NCBI GenBank assembly: GCA_034401795.1
Contig: CM067373.1
Location: forward strand, 43,229,142 to 43,293,141
DNA from: Chaetoderma sp. LZ-2023a
Lineage: Eukaryota > Mollusca > Caudofoveata > Chaetodermatida > Chaetodermatidae
Direction: 5' to 3'
Length of the DNA stretch: 64,000 nucleotides
A program made the translations under genes and the position numbers. A model generated the notes under the pieces. The model saw only the letters and a list, made by a program, of their open reading frames with translations, did no database searches and was not told where the DNA came from. Numbering within the stretch: the stretch's first letter is position 1; every line of letters starts with the position of its first letter. Shown here in pieces: positions 50,430-62,590 of the stretch.

Positions 50430-50880
50430 AGCTATTAATTTATTTGAGTAAATTAACCGGATGTAAAATGGTTGAGGTCTTTGTTGCTATGGATGCTATC
50501 AGACGTAAAGTAGTGATAATTGAAATTTTCTTGCTTGATTTGCCTAAAATGAATTTTTCTGGAAATGTAACAAGCTGTACATAATCTTCTACAGATCTGA
50601 TGGATTCTATTGGGGTCATGCCTCGCTTGCCATGCCGTCTCGCACCAATAAGGGCATATAACGTTCTGGAGGTGCTGGCAATCAATGCTTCCACATCAAC
50701 TTTACCATCCACTACTCTTGACAAACCTAGGTGGAGCATCCAATCTTGTACTGGGATGGCCTCTCTCCATAGCGGGAGTGTTGGTGCAGCTTCATGCGTC
50801 TTATTGATCATCAAACTGGCATATTTGCTGACATTGTAGAGAAATCATTCTCCAAAGTGTACTGTTTAGCCACGTTAAAC
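50430..50880 (-). mobile_element. LINE fragment, region after reverse transcriptase
   Basis: Minus strand: IPVQDWMLHLGLSRVVDGKV, DVEALIASTSRTLYALIGAR, RHGKRGMTPIESIRSVEDYV. The pattern HLGxxR...RRTxYALxGAxxHGxxGxxP is common in LINE polymerase C-termini. 5' and 3' ends are not clear. Confidence 0.68.
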
Positions 50881-51845
50881 ATCACCTGCATCTGGAGGGG
50901 AGAGTCTGAAAAAGAAATGACGCCATTTACTTATGTTTACTTATGTTGTTTCTGACCGTAGGCTTATGCCTCTCTGGTTAGACCTTCATCTTCATACAGA
51001 TGTACATTGCTGTAAGTTCCAGTCTCCAGTGGCGCAGATTATTATACATCAGTGGCTGATTCTTCCAGTATTTATCAAGCCAGGCTTTAAAGCCATTCAC
51101 CAACGGAGCCCTCAAAAGTTGTGTTTTACTATGGCCTCTAGTCCTTCCTCTTCGAGGTGCAACTACATCCTTTCATAGCCTGAAAATGTTTCCGGTTCTG
51201 ATGTCATCTGTACCGTGTAGTATTTTAAATATGTCCCATCGGATTCTGCGGAATGCTAGTGTTGGTAACTTGATCCTTTCGAGCCTTTCCTCATAACTTA
51301 ACTCCTTAAATCCAGCCAATTGTTTGGTACCTCGTCCCAGCATATTCTCTAACAGCATTACCTGGACTTTTTTAAGGGACTCCACACAGATGCTGCATAA
51401 TCCAAGTGACTCGCTACCATAGCCTTATACAGTTGCCTGATGGTGGCAAGCATTCTGTTTCCGTTATTTACCTTCTCACTGATGATCCTCTAAAGGTTCA
51501 GTCCCTCAGCAATGATTACGCTTATGCACTTTTCTTCCTTAAACCGACGGATATGATGGTTTCTTGCATCTGCAATAATTTGTTACTTGTATGGTTCACC
51601 ATGTGTTTTCCAAAGCTCGTACTGATACACTTATCTAGACGAAACCGGAGTAGCCATGTGTTAGACCATTCAGCTAATGCATCCAAACCTGTCTGAAGAG
51701 CCGCAGAGTCTTTATCTTTTAGAATTTCAAGGAAGATTTTAGCCTCATCTGCAAATAAGTATATGTCTGAGTTGACACATTGTGGTAAATCATTGCTGTA
51801 TATATCACGAAGTGCAGGGGGAGGGGTGTCTAGCACACTTCCTTC
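50881..51845 (-). mobile_element. LINE copy 2 (CR1-like), 5' truncated
   Basis: Minus strand, starting at GSVLDT within the RT: IYSNDLPQCVNSDIYLFADE, AKIFLEILKDKDSAALQTGL, LAEWSNTWLLRFRLDKC (FADE where FADD is expected). Then VMLLENMLGRGTKQLAGFKE, LSYEERLERIKLPTLAFRRI, RWDIFKILHG, and a final KAWLDKYW-like block near 51080. Frames are broken between these blocks. Confidence 0.82.
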
Positions 51846-51864
51846 TGGTATCCGATTTTGCATT

Positions 51865-52990
51865 TACCCAGGTTGAATTTCAAAAGGCAGAGGTCTGTCC
51901 AGTCCTGCAGATTATATAGATCTTCCTGAAGGCCTTTGTCATCTTCTTGATTGGTAATTTCCTGGAATAATTTGGTGTCATCAGCAAACATATATACTTC
52001 TGAGGAGACAGACCCTGGTAAGTTATGTATTTAGACTGCGAACAATAAGGGGTCCTAATACACTACCTTGAGGTATGCCACTGGCTACTGGGGCAAATTC
52101 TGAGACTGTGCCATTAACACACACCTGTTGCTTCCTTTCGGTCAGAAGGTTATCCACCCATATTAAGACTGTTCCCTTCACTCCATAGGTTTCGAGGCTG
52201 TGGACAAGCCTACCATGTAAAGCTTTATCAAAGGCTTTCTGAAAGTCCATATAGATTACATCTATTTAGCCCTTATTGTCTAGCGTGTGTTACCATTGTG
52301 CAGCATTGTCTAATACATGCAGGTGCTGGAGAGCAGTAGATCATCCACTTTTAAACCTGTGCTACTGGTTACTGAAAAGATCGTTTTTCTCAAGGTACTT
52401 ATGAATAACGTCCCCTACTACTGACTCCATGACCTTACACAGAATGCATGTTAGGCTTGCTGGTATGTAGTTCTCGGGGCTTTTGTGACTATCTTTCTTG
52501 AAAATGGCAATCACTGTGGACTGTTTCCAGATCTCAGGAAGAGTCCCAGTATTTAGGGATGATTGAAATATCATTGCAACCAGCTTGATAATTAGTGGAC
52601 TACGTTCTTTCATAATGCTTGGATGTATTTGGTCTGGTCCGGGAGATTTGGCAATATTAGGTACACTTCTTTGTATAGGCTGACTCTTATGTCCACACTT
52701 TCTACTGTTAGGGTAGTTCTTGGTGCTAATTTGGGCAGACTATCTTTTGGTTCAACAGTGAACACTAATGAAAAGTATTTAAGCAAGAGATCTGCCCTAC
52801 TAGCAGCAGTGCCAGTCACTTGGTCTGTCCCAGGAGTAGTGAGGCTGTCCACGCCTACCTTTGCTTTTGTCTTACTCGTTACATACCTCCAGAATTGCTT
52901 TGGATTAATCTTAATATAATTTGCGATCTCCATTTCATGTTGTTTATTTGATTTCCTTTCTAGATTTCTGACTTGATTCCTGGTTTTTCA
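51865..52990 (-). mobile_element. LINE copy 1 (CR1-like), RT region, 3' truncated
   Basis: Minus strand: INPKQFWRYVTSKTKAKVGV, LPEIWKQSTVIAIFKKDSHK, SPENYIPASLTCILCKVMES (usual NYRPVSLT), MDFQKAFDKALHGRLVHSLE, ASGIPQGSVLGPL, then a stretch ending FNLGKCKIG. The copy stops mid-domain at about 51865, where copy 2 of the same family begins in the same direction. Confidence 0.85.
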
Positions 52991-53289
52991 ATACTCATGT
53001 TAGGTTTGACTGTCTTCGTTCCTCATGTACTGTCTCCATAGCTTGTGCTTGTTCTTAATCTTCTCTCTGACTTTTTCCATCAGTGATACTTGTTCTTGTT
53101 ATGTAAATTTCACCTCTCGGAGTTTCACATCAGGTGAACCTCCAAATATGGAGTATATTCCCAGCTGATTTTACTGTGATTTTGATACATTATTTACAAT
53201 TAATCCTTACATCTTTTGTGTTTTTGGACGATTTCTATCGGAGTTAAGTCGGAGTAGACCAGAGCAGGTCTAATGTAGGTTAAGCCATA
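52991..53289. other. Flank of LINE copy 1
   Basis: Probably more LINE polymerase linker on the minus strand (Lys/Arg-rich), too decayed to read. Confidence 0.4.
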
Positions 53290-53950
53290 GTTCTCTTACA
53301 TATTTTTTAACGTCTTGAAGTGTGAATCTGTAAGCTTACTTGCATCCAATATTATTTGAATACAGCATTCATGTGTAGTCACAATATTCTGTTACTGCAT
53401 CAACGTTCTGATCTTTGTCATAGTTGGGCTTCTAACATGCTCTAGCTCTGGACAGTCCAGAAGGAAGTGCTGAAGAGCTTTCATTTCATTGGTACACAGT
53501 GGACATTTGGTTATTGACCTTATGTTTCTGGTTAAGCTACCAAATAGATGGTATCTCTGCAAGAGTAGTCTGCCTTTAATAGTTGCTTTGTACACTGAAG
53601 TTTTATCTGTTCCACTAATTTGCTAATTTGTCTGGTGGGTTTTCCAGCATTGTATATGCAGATGGTAATTTATATTGCTGAAGGATTTTCCTGATGTTTA
53701 CTGTCCAGCTGTTAGCTGATGGCAGCTTGATAGAGCGGTGTCATTCCAGAATATCTCGCACCAGAGAGCCTTCTCTCATCAACATTTGTACAAAGAAAGT
53801 CAGCATTCTCTTGTGGAGTTCGCCTTCAAATGGCAGGGCTCTCAATAATGAGCTGAGTTGGCAGTGCCAGTTGATAAATGCTGTATAGATTTCGGATAAT
53901 ATTTATAGCATTTTCCAGCCTTTCTATTTCTGTCTGATTTAGTACTAGAC
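53290..53950 (-). mobile_element. LINE fragment, C-terminal zinc-finger end
   Basis: Minus strand: NSWTVNIRKILQQYKLPSAY followed by TMLENPP, then MYKATIKGRLLLQRYHLFGS, CPLCTNEMKALQHFLLDCPE. The C-x2-C...H...C finger near the end is typical of LINEs of the I/Jockey type. Related ends recur at 55562-55933 and 56216-56523. Confidence 0.78.
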
Positions 53951-54719
53951 CTTCAAGTCCATGGATGAGAACAGGAATTACGTCATGTATCGCATAACTG
54001 TTTTGATGTCAGAGGATTCAACCCGTTTAAGCTATGCAGTCCCGTTCCCATGAGTGAATATGATGCTCTTGTAGATGCTCCCACTCTGGCTTATATTGTG
54101 TCCTTGCTACGAGCATTTGACATTCACACAGCCCCAAGGTGTGTTTCTTTACATGTGTTTTCAAGTGGGTGGGGTGTGCCCATTTAGGCTTAGATTTGCT
54201 GTTTTCGAACCTCTCATGACCAGTTGTTTTGTTTTATTGTTGCTGAATAAGTAGCGTTCATTTGATGCATCATTATTCTATGAGGCATAAGCCATTGGCT
54301 TGTGATTGCCTCAGTGTTTTAGTATGGAGCTCAGTCTAATTCAAAGGTTCTTTATTTGAACTAAATATCTAGTTTGTTCTTGAATGATTTGACTGTTGTT
54401 GCTTAATTAAGTCTCCTCGAAACTGTTAGATTTAAAACTTTAACACTGATTTGTGAAAATGTTGTGTTGCAAATGTACTTCTACTACTGCAAGCATCAGT
54501 TATGACGCCATGGAGACCCCGGTGGCAGGACTGACATCTGACATCTATTTACACTATTTACACTATCAGAAAATATTCACAACCGAGCTCCCGATACAGG
54601 GCCTGACACTCAGTGTGAGTTCATTTACACCCCCCCCCCCCCTGGCACAGACACCATACTAGACCAGACTGGTGGCTTTACGTCCCTCCGAATGGCGTGT
54701 CATGTGAATGATGTATGGA
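53951..54719. other. No recognised gene
   Basis: Decayed repeat DNA. A 69-codon plus-strand frame at 54453 ends in a proline run caused by the C-tract (54630-54643). Confidence 0.45.
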
Positions 54720-54828
54720 ATGGCACATGTTTTCACAGCTTGATCACATGGCTGAACATGGGATCGAACCCGGCTCTTTGGATTGGAATTCAAAGAATGT
54801 GCAGCACAGCGGTTTTGCCAACAGAACT
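54720..54828 (-). mobile_element. tRNA-derived SINE-like fragment
   Basis: Minus strand contains GGCAAAACCGCTGTGCTGCA followed 40 bases on by the B-box GCCGGGTTCGATCCCATG. Only the tRNA-like head is readable. Confidence 0.5.
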
Positions 54829-54829
54829 A

Positions 54830-54878
<49 letters not shown>

Positions 54879-54906
54879 CGATTATGATGATGATGATGAT
54901 GATGAT
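54829..54906 (+). repeat. (GAT)n microsatellite
   Basis: About 25 GAT triplets with a single interruption (GACGATTAT). The long poly-Asp, poly-Met and poly-His frames here are artefacts. Confidence 0.97.
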
Positions 54907-55560
54907 GTATATTCCTCTGCTGTCCGGAGAACTGCTGAAACAACGTAATTTCTTCTATGTTCAGTACACGTTCGATGATGTTGCTTCTGTAGGTTGACAG
55001 CACACGTATATATCGGGATTGCACTGTAATGTTTACTTCTGTTTGAAAATCAGGTAATGTATTTGTGGCCAAGATGCCAGTAGATGTATAAGACAGAGTG
55101 TAGGCCTACTAGGAACTGCCTGGATCCAAAACGGCAGTAAGAGTAGGTATTTCAATGCTCAGTTATTTCTGCAATAACGTCCTTTCACTGTGCAAAGCAT
55201 AGCAGAGACCCCTACCGAGGCGTTCTTAGATGTGGTATGCGAGACTCAGGTAAGTAGGAAACTCCTGAGCAGTCCAGAACGATCGAGTTGGGTGAACATT
55301 GATGATGATGAAGATGATAATTGTTTGCATCCACCATCAGCACTACATGACAAAAGTAAGAAACATAATTAAAACTCAGATGAATTTTAATTAACAAGAT
55401 AAGCACACCTCTCTTTGTACCCGTAAATATATTTTCTATCTATCCCATGTCTCTTGTTTGTCTTTTAGGACTAAGTTAAACCTGAGCTAATTATGCCATA
55501 TATTTTATAGTATTAGTCCTTCATGTAAAAATCTTTTTTGTTCTATGTAGGGGTCCACCG
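54907..55560. other. No supported gene
   Basis: A small frame at 55190-55372 ends a possible exon-like stretch (ACTCAG before GTAAGT at 55250), but there is no partner exon or homology. Confidence 0.4.
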
Positions 55561-55561
55561 C

Positions 55562-55933
55562 CTATATAGGCTCTGCCTTTGGTGGACCACCTGTTGTGTA
55601 ATTCCAAATTGTACATTTTATATCAAAATAAATAAATTTAAACTGAACTTGAACTTGCTCAAGGAGATTGTGTGCATCAGGAAGATTGTATTGCTGACTG
55701 ATTCCAGCGATGGCTCTGAACCAGCTGTGTGGTGTCTTTGTTTTCGTTGCCAGTTGCCTTACTGCAATGTTATGTTCAATAGATCCATAGTTCCCAATGA
55801 TGTTACCGAAAGCAGTGATCATGCGGTTATGTACTTGGACTGGACTGGGATTTGAGCGAGCATCAAATAAACTGTGGCATGTGCTATTCTGTCTTGAAGG
55901 TGTTGGATTTGCCGTAACAGTTATACTTGGCAT
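55562..55933 (-). mobile_element. LINE fragment, C-terminal region
   Basis: 123-codon minus frame with VRQLATKTKTPHSWFRAIAG, ISQQYNLPDAHNLLEQ. SW...I...Y.LP.A..LL is the same block as NSWTVNIRKILQQYKLPSAY at 53640-53900, so both come from one LINE family. Confidence 0.7.
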
Positions 55934-56215
55934 TGTTATTGCCTCAGTGTTTCTGTTTCCAATTTAAAAGTTCTTTATTTGAACTTGTCATTGTCCATGT
56001 GTTTGAAGTTCCCTCTTTGTCAGAGGTACCCCAGAAAAAACTACAGGTAATTGAGAAAATGTGTATCGAATGATAACTATATTGAGACTATAAAAACATT
56101 GCGATGTCTTTAGTTTAGCACATTGTCCTATTGTTCACTGTGTTAGTTTCGCATGTGGAACTGTATCCACGTTCAGCAGCTTCAGCCTATCACTGTATAT
56201 GAAGTGGATCAGATC

Positions 56216-56525
56216 TTAGGAGATTAACTCGATATGTAGTTTTATGTTCTGACAGCTCAGCATGTTTAACAGTGTTGCTGGGATTGTGGTGTGTCTACAG
56301 TCGATAATCAGCTGGAGCATGACCGCATCATTATAGTGGACGTCTGGTACTCCGTTCTTCAGGATTTCATGTAGGCAGTTAACATATGGCAGTCTGGTTC
56401 CCTCCATGGTCACACAGTGCATGGTGAAGTGTAGTCTAGTCTCTGGTTCTTTGCAGAATAGTTTGCAGACTAAAGAGAGGTTGCCTTTGTAGATGTAACT
56501 TGCGCGGGTATGCGCCGGTCCATCA
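56216..56525 (-). mobile_element. LINE fragment, zinc-finger end
   Basis: Minus frame with ARASYIYKGNLSLVCKLFCK-like start, then EPETRLHFTMHCVTMEGTRL. C...E...HF...C resembles the terminal LINE finger at 53392. It is cut at 56525 by the start of the LTR fossil. Confidence 0.65.
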
Positions 56526-58170
56526 TGTTGCTCCACTCCATTGCATCGCATGTACAGATGCACAGGAGGGCTGGTTAGCTACGGTTCTCGGGATTACTGG
56601 TCCCGTATCGCATCTCTCCTGAAGGTACAAAGGCCGATTCTAGAGCCAGTTGAACGTTCACGTTCCAGTGGAGACATGCGACCATTGCCGCTGAAATTGA
56701 ACCACATGGTCGTCCCAACTGTTCGTGTCAACTGTATGTTGGTCCTTTAACTAAAAAATCTGGACATGATGATATGATTAAGAAGTCAGAATAATAAATA
56801 TACTAATAGGGATTCCTACCTATCTTTAGACACATATATCTAACTGGCGAAGATGCCAAGCTTCCCGAAGGTCGCCCTGCATAGCATCTTCCTCAGAAAG
56901 ACAGCGTGCATACATGTTACAGAGCAATAGCTTCTGAATCATATGACGATATTGTCACCATTCCACCACAACCACATATAACATCACTAGAACAATTTAC
57001 AGATCACAAAGCAATTTAGAAAGCGCTATATCGTTTATGTGAGAGACGGATATCCATCGCCAGTGGCCTTCTCGTGAGGGCATGGTGGGTTCTAAGACCT
57101 CACCCAGATACTACAACGAATTGGATGGAGAGCCGCATCGCATCTGTCACTGCGTGTTTACGGAATTAACATTTTACGTGTCATTAGGGTTAAGTTCCAG
57201 AATGGCCAGAGATGCACTGCAGGCCTGTGTTGTATAATATAATACATTTTTCGCAGTGCTTCCTACATTGGCGGGGAAATCTAAACTAACTGGCATCAGA
57301 GGTGTGTGCAAATCGGCACTTTAGTTATCACTGCTCGGAAACCCCAATAGTTTTCCAGAGTTGGATCCCGCCAACGTGCTGGAGGAGCGTATAAAGAGAC
57401 AATAACTCGATATTAATAAGAGGCCCTAAGGTAATTGACCAATTTTACAGAACCTAGCCAGTGCGTGGTGTTACACATCGACTACAGCCAGAAAAGAGGC
57501 ATACACAATGTGTCTCTTATGGGGGAGATTGACCCTAACTACTTTAAACCTATCCTATTGAGCTAGAAGAGCCAGGTTTAGTCAGTAACATGTCAGGCTC
57601 GAGCAATTGGAGCATGATCAGCATGATCAGCGACCTCCGTGTAAATTTGATGCTGGGGGAACTATAGTGATGCGGATATAATGTTGCTGTATGGTATTAC
57701 CTGGTGTACTGCATCCTAGAGTTTTTATATAGAAACAAAACATAATAACTAGGATGGCTACTTGCCATATACACAACTAACTAATACAGTGCTAACGATA
57801 TATCATAGGTCTTAGGACCTTACGGTGCTGTTAGTTGAGAGCACACGGAAATAAAGATAATATTTACAGTATGAAACAGAAAGTAAAAAAATGCGGTCAG
57901 AAGGACCGGTACATACCTATTAATCATCAGTACAATTAAATGCACAATTGTACAGTTACATGAGTACCTATTGGTCATCGGTACAGTAAGAGTTTGTCGT
58001 AAATCACTGAAATTGATACGCTACAGTTGAGTAGCACGAGATGGCATGATCTTGAATACAGGGACGATTTCCACAGGCAGACTGTCGATGTGGCTCACTC
58101 TCATGATGGTGAAGAAGAACGGATGATAAGGATGTCCATTAGATTGTCAGATTAACTGATACATAATTTA
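56526..58170 (-). repeat. LTR-like copy 1
   Basis: Aligns with 60731-60893, 61951-62055 and 62590-64000. Shared blocks include GCACxGGAGGGCTGGTTAGC, CTGGACATGATGATATGATT and GGGATTCCTAC. The right edge may extend further, since the partner runs off the window. Confidence 0.68.
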
Positions 58171-59354
58171 AACAGTTGTTGTAAAGTTTCTGTCCGCCGA
58201 CGGCAGTTTGAAAGTTGAAAGTTGCCCATTAACAGAGAGGGCTACAGTTATGATTTAAATATGCATGTACAATAACTGGGTATACGGTGTGAGATACGTC
58301 ACTTAGCTCTTGCAGCGCACAAAGACTGTGGTCTAAAAGTTAATTAACACACGCGACATGTAGCATGGAAGTTTGATACCACTTTTCAGCATGGTTGGAA
58401 GATCCAGTGAGTTATCAGCCAAGAATCACCATCAGCTCTACATCCTCTAGAATCACATCGGGTCTGCAAGGCCCATCCGGAGGAAACTCCTCTGAGAAAG
58501 TTCCGGAAAGGGAGATCTTATATTAATTTATTATCCCAGGATGGCCGCCCGGGAGCTTCCAAAATTGTAATTGCGGAAAAGTCTTAAGACTGCTCACCAG
58601 CGCAGGAGATCTCAATACTGAGAGGCACCGCAGTGGTGTTGGTACCACCGTCGGTTAGCAGTTGTCCCGCATCTTGCACTGCACTGGTCCAGCAGTTTTC
58701 CTGACTGGGTCGGCTTCCCGCCAATGATGCTCTCGATTTTCGTTTTTTCGTCTCTTTTATACTACTCGTGACGTTAGAGGCAGACGCTCCAGCCAATCAG
58801 AGGGCGAGCAGTAGCCAATCAGCGTGCAGCTAGTGGTGGTGACGTGTCTATCACGTGAACAGCAAATTCCCCATTCAGCTAATGCATACATGATTACGAT
58901 ATAGCAATATTTTGAAGATAATTTAAACGTGAGTTTTAATGATAACTCGGCCATTTCTTGTCCGATTTCAACAAAGTAAAAGGTTCTGTGATTGTTTTAG
59001 AGGAGGTTCTACAACCTACCACTGCCATTTTACATAGGAAAGAAGATTTGTTAGATGCGGAAATTGTGGGTTCACAATTTCTGGCAGGGGGAGATGTCAG
59101 TGCCGCGGATGCAGTATGCATCATTGGTACCAACATATAAGAAGCTGGGTGTGTGTGTACGCATGATGTCGTAGGAATATGAATTGTTGTGTTGGCCACC
59201 TGACGTTGTCATTCAGAGGCCGCAGTTGAGCCGGGTTGTGAGAATGGGCACCAAAGTGACTCTGTAATTGGTGCCATCGTTAGTTTAACGTGGTCTCAGG
59301 CTGTGGGCTACATTGGTCAGCAGTTGGAGTTGGTGACGGAGGGCGATTAGGACA
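58171..59354. other. Interior of the LTR fossil without readable domain
   Basis: No polymerase, protease or integrase motif could be read on either strand. GC is somewhat higher than in the LTR copies. Confidence 0.45.
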
Positions 59355-60728
59355 TCACTCCTTCCAATGGCCCGGCTGACCACATCCAAAACATGAGTTC
59401 GGTGGCTGTGTTGAACTCATATTGGTTGCTGGGTGTGTTGTCGACTGTGTGGCGACTGTGGTTCTGAGCGTGGTGACTAAGTTGGTGAGTGCTGAGATTT
59501 GCCTTGTGATCTCTTCTAACCTATCATGCATGTTTTGCCTATTGTTATTGTTGTGCTGGTTCCCGCGTCCTGGGGCGTTGTTGTGGCCTGCACGATGGGA
59601 TTGGCCATGCCCTTTTCCTTTAGACGCATGATTATGACCAGTGAGTTGGTCAGATTGTGTTTGCGAGTCTGAGGCTTGTGTAGTTGCGGATGCAGTGCTG
59701 TTGTCGATAGTGGTGGCGAGATTCACATCGTTTACTTCCTTTATGGGGTGTAATTGTCAGCGATTATTTTTCTCCCGGTCTAAAAAATTCTCAATCCAAA
59801 CCGTGGTTGCTGTGAGTTGCTGTAGACTACCATGTTCTGTAAGGAATAATTTTTCTTTTAGGGCAGTCTCACCGATCAACGCGTCGATGAGGGTATCTAG
59901 ATGTAAATGTGTGATGCCCTCGTGATTCGTGCTGGGATAGGCGCAGGTAACTAGTCACTGTATATGACTAGCCAACTCCGGAAATGTTTCTCCAGATTGT
60001 CGACGCAAGTTCCTAAGTTACAGATGACTCGTCTCCCTTAGGGCTGTGTCCGAATATTTTGGACAACGTGCTTTCCAACTCCATGTACGTTGGTGTGTAA
60101 TCTGTGCCCAAATCTGCCAGGACCTGAAGTGCTTTTCTGGACAGCTTTGCGGCCGGATACTCTCCCATCTGACGATCCATCTACCGATTTGTACGACTTA
60201 TAATCTCAAACTGAACTTTATAATTATCCGAATCATTCTCCCTGCTAAATTTGGTTGGGGGGGGGGGGGGGTGGGGGGAGGGTGTGGGTGGAGAATGAGC
60301 CAGCCTTATCATGATAAGAATTGATGGCCGCGAATCCACGTGGTGGTGTTGGGGAGACCGATGTAAACACGGATGCTGGTCTGCGTGTTGGTGCTGGTAG
60401 TGTTGGTGGTGTTTCCCGTCGATGTCCCTGATGATGATGATGATGCTGTTTCCGTGAGGGCGATTCCCATCAATTGTGCCGTGCACGATAAGTTGGCTCT
60501 GTGGAATACTGCCCTGTTGCAGGTCCATAGACAGGTGTTGGTCTATAGGCTTGTGGAGGCATGCTATGTAGACGATGCGGACGCTCTACACGGTGGCGGT
60601 GGAGGTGACTGACAGGTCAGGATGGTGAATGCTGTTTGATGGTCTTCTGGTGTATTGCTGGAAGGGAGTTGCCACATCTCCCAGCTCGTATCGTGGTACC
60701 GATGGATAACTTGGTGAAGCTGGTCTGT
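59355..60728 (-). mobile_element. LTR fossil: gag-like region
   Basis: On the minus strand, a Gln/Asn/His-rich stretch, a helical part (RLEEITRQISALTNLVTTLR) and a CCHC-type zinc knuckle (CFGCGQPGHWK) near 59355-59400, as at the C-end of gag proteins. It is broken. A G-run lies at 60257-60271. Confidence 0.66.
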
Positions 60729-60893
60729 CATGTTGCTCCACTCTGTTGCACCACATGTACATGATGCACGGGAGGGCTGGTTAGCTGCGGTTCTCTAGGT
60801 TACGGATCCCATATCGCATCTCTCCAGAAGGTACAAAGACCAACTTCTAGAGCCGGTGGAATGTTCACATTCCAATGGGGCTATGCGACCATT

Positions 60894-61945
60894 AGTTACA
60901 TAGTTACATAGTCCTCTTCTGCTTGTTAAGCTATGCAGCCTGTAGCAGGTCTTCACTATCTTCATTGGCGGCTGGATCCTGCACCTGTTGAACTGGTATG
61001 TTGATGCGGACAGGCATGATCGGGGAATCTATCATGTATGTGGCCTCACTGTGGTGTCTGTCTAACCTTGCCTTGAATGAGTTGATGGACAGAGCCGTCA
61101 CTACTGACTCTGATAGACTGTTCCAGTTGTTAGTCGTTCTAATAGTGAAAAAACGCTTTCTCGTGTCTGTGTTGAAACGTTGTTTCTGCACTTTGAAGCT
61201 GTGACCTCTTGTCACCTTTGTCAAATGGTAGAATGGCTTCATGGTCTACGTTGTACACATCATGTAGATATTTGTACATTTCTATTAGGTCACCTCTTAG
61301 ACGTCTGTACACTAGGCTCGGCAGTTTGAGTGATTTGAGGCGCTCTTGGTATGGCATTTGCTTGAGTCCTGGAACAGATTTCGTGGCTTCACGTTGAACA
61401 TTTTCCAGTAGTTGCATGGCTTTCATGTAGAAGGGGGACTAGATGACATTGCCATATTCTAGGTGTGGTTGGACTAGGCTTTTATACAACAGGACAAATA
61501 TGCCACGATCTATGTGGTCAAATGATCGCCTAATCAGGCCAACTAATCTGTTGGCCTATTGGCTGACTTTTCTGCATGCTGGTTGAACTTTAGACAATTG
61601 TCTACGTACACTCCTAGGCCCTTCTCACATACGGGCTCCTAGAGTACAACTGGCTGGTCACTTTCCTGCATGCTGTATTGGAATATATCGTTAGATCTGC
61701 CTAGGTGCATAACTTTGCATTTAGTTGAATTAAAACGGAGCTGCGATGTATCTGACCATTTTTTTAAGCTCCTCAAGTCTTTTTGAAGCACATCATGGTC
61801 AGTTCTGGAGTTAACTCGCGTGAACAGCTTGATGTCATCTGCAAAGAGCTTGATCATGCTTTCTACAACTCCTGGCATGTCATTAATGAAGCAGATGAAA
61901 AGTACTGGTCCAAGCACGCAGCCCTGTCGAATTCCGCTTAACACT
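60894..61945 (-). mobile_element. LINE (CR1-like), 5' truncated, inserted in LTR copy 2
   Basis: Minus strand: GIRQGCVLGPVLFICFINDM, MIKLFADDIKLFTRVNSRTD (FADD kept), KKWSDTSQLRFNSTKCKVMH, then [36 protein letters not shown], and the end [29 protein letters not shown]. The 3' tail on the minus strand is CTATGTAACTATGTAACT, a short tandem tail. The target duplication ACCATT flanks it (60888-60893 and 61946-61951). A stretch between the RT and the next block has decayed with stops. Confidence 0.93.
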
Positions 61946-62054
61946 ACCATTGAACCTCATGGTCTCGTCCCAACTGTTTGTGTCAACGGTATGTCGGTCC
62001 TTTAACTAAAAAGTCTGGACATGATGATATGATTAAAAAGTCAGAATAATAACT

Positions 62055-62590
62055 ATACAAACAATGCTACTCGTTTGACAGTAAATTAGCGAAATAATAC
62101 AGTACATAGAGCCACTTGGTGCTCTTTCTACGTGGTCTCGCCGAAGGTACCACACAGATTCGTAAATCGGCAGAGGTATCCCCGCAAGGGAGCATCGCAA
62201 CGAGGCTACTTGAGTAGTTTAATATATACCAATTATACCCCCAACATACACAAAACATTATTGTTGCGAGAGGAAAGTGCCTCACGTGGGCCTCCGTCAC
62301 AGGAAAATGCCTTCAACGCCGAAGCGGAGGAAAAGAGCAAGCAAAAAGGGCCACTCTTTTGTTCAAACAAAAAGCTAAGTGCTGATCAATCCTAGTGAAG
62401 CCATAATTAATGTGATGAACACTGGTTTACGTGAAGACGGGTCAGACAATTTCCGAAGAATTCATCGGTCACCGTCTTATGTAGGTCCAAAGATACTGTA
62501 TTGGTAGTTGCCGCTTTATTCATGCGACCCTTCTGCTACATTCTAACCTACCATTTAGTTGTTATATACGATTCCAAGCTTTGGCCACAA
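62055..62590. other. 530-bp segment present only in LTR copy 2
   Basis: Lies between ATAACTATACAAA and GGTAGGGATTCCTAC; copy 1 joins these directly. Contains an 87-codon plus-strand frame with no recognisable domain. Confidence 0.55.

Noticed and set aside
54692-55072. Poly-Met, poly-Asp and poly-His frames
   Set aside because: All three are readings of the (GAT)n microsatellite at 54829-54906.
55190-55372. Small frame with an exon-like ACTCAG / GTAAGT boundary
   Set aside because: No partner exon, no acceptor in phase and no recognisable domain; kept only as a note.
58958-59140. 60-codon plus-strand frame inside the LTR fossil
   Set aside because: Opposite to the gag strand, short and without any recognisable motif.
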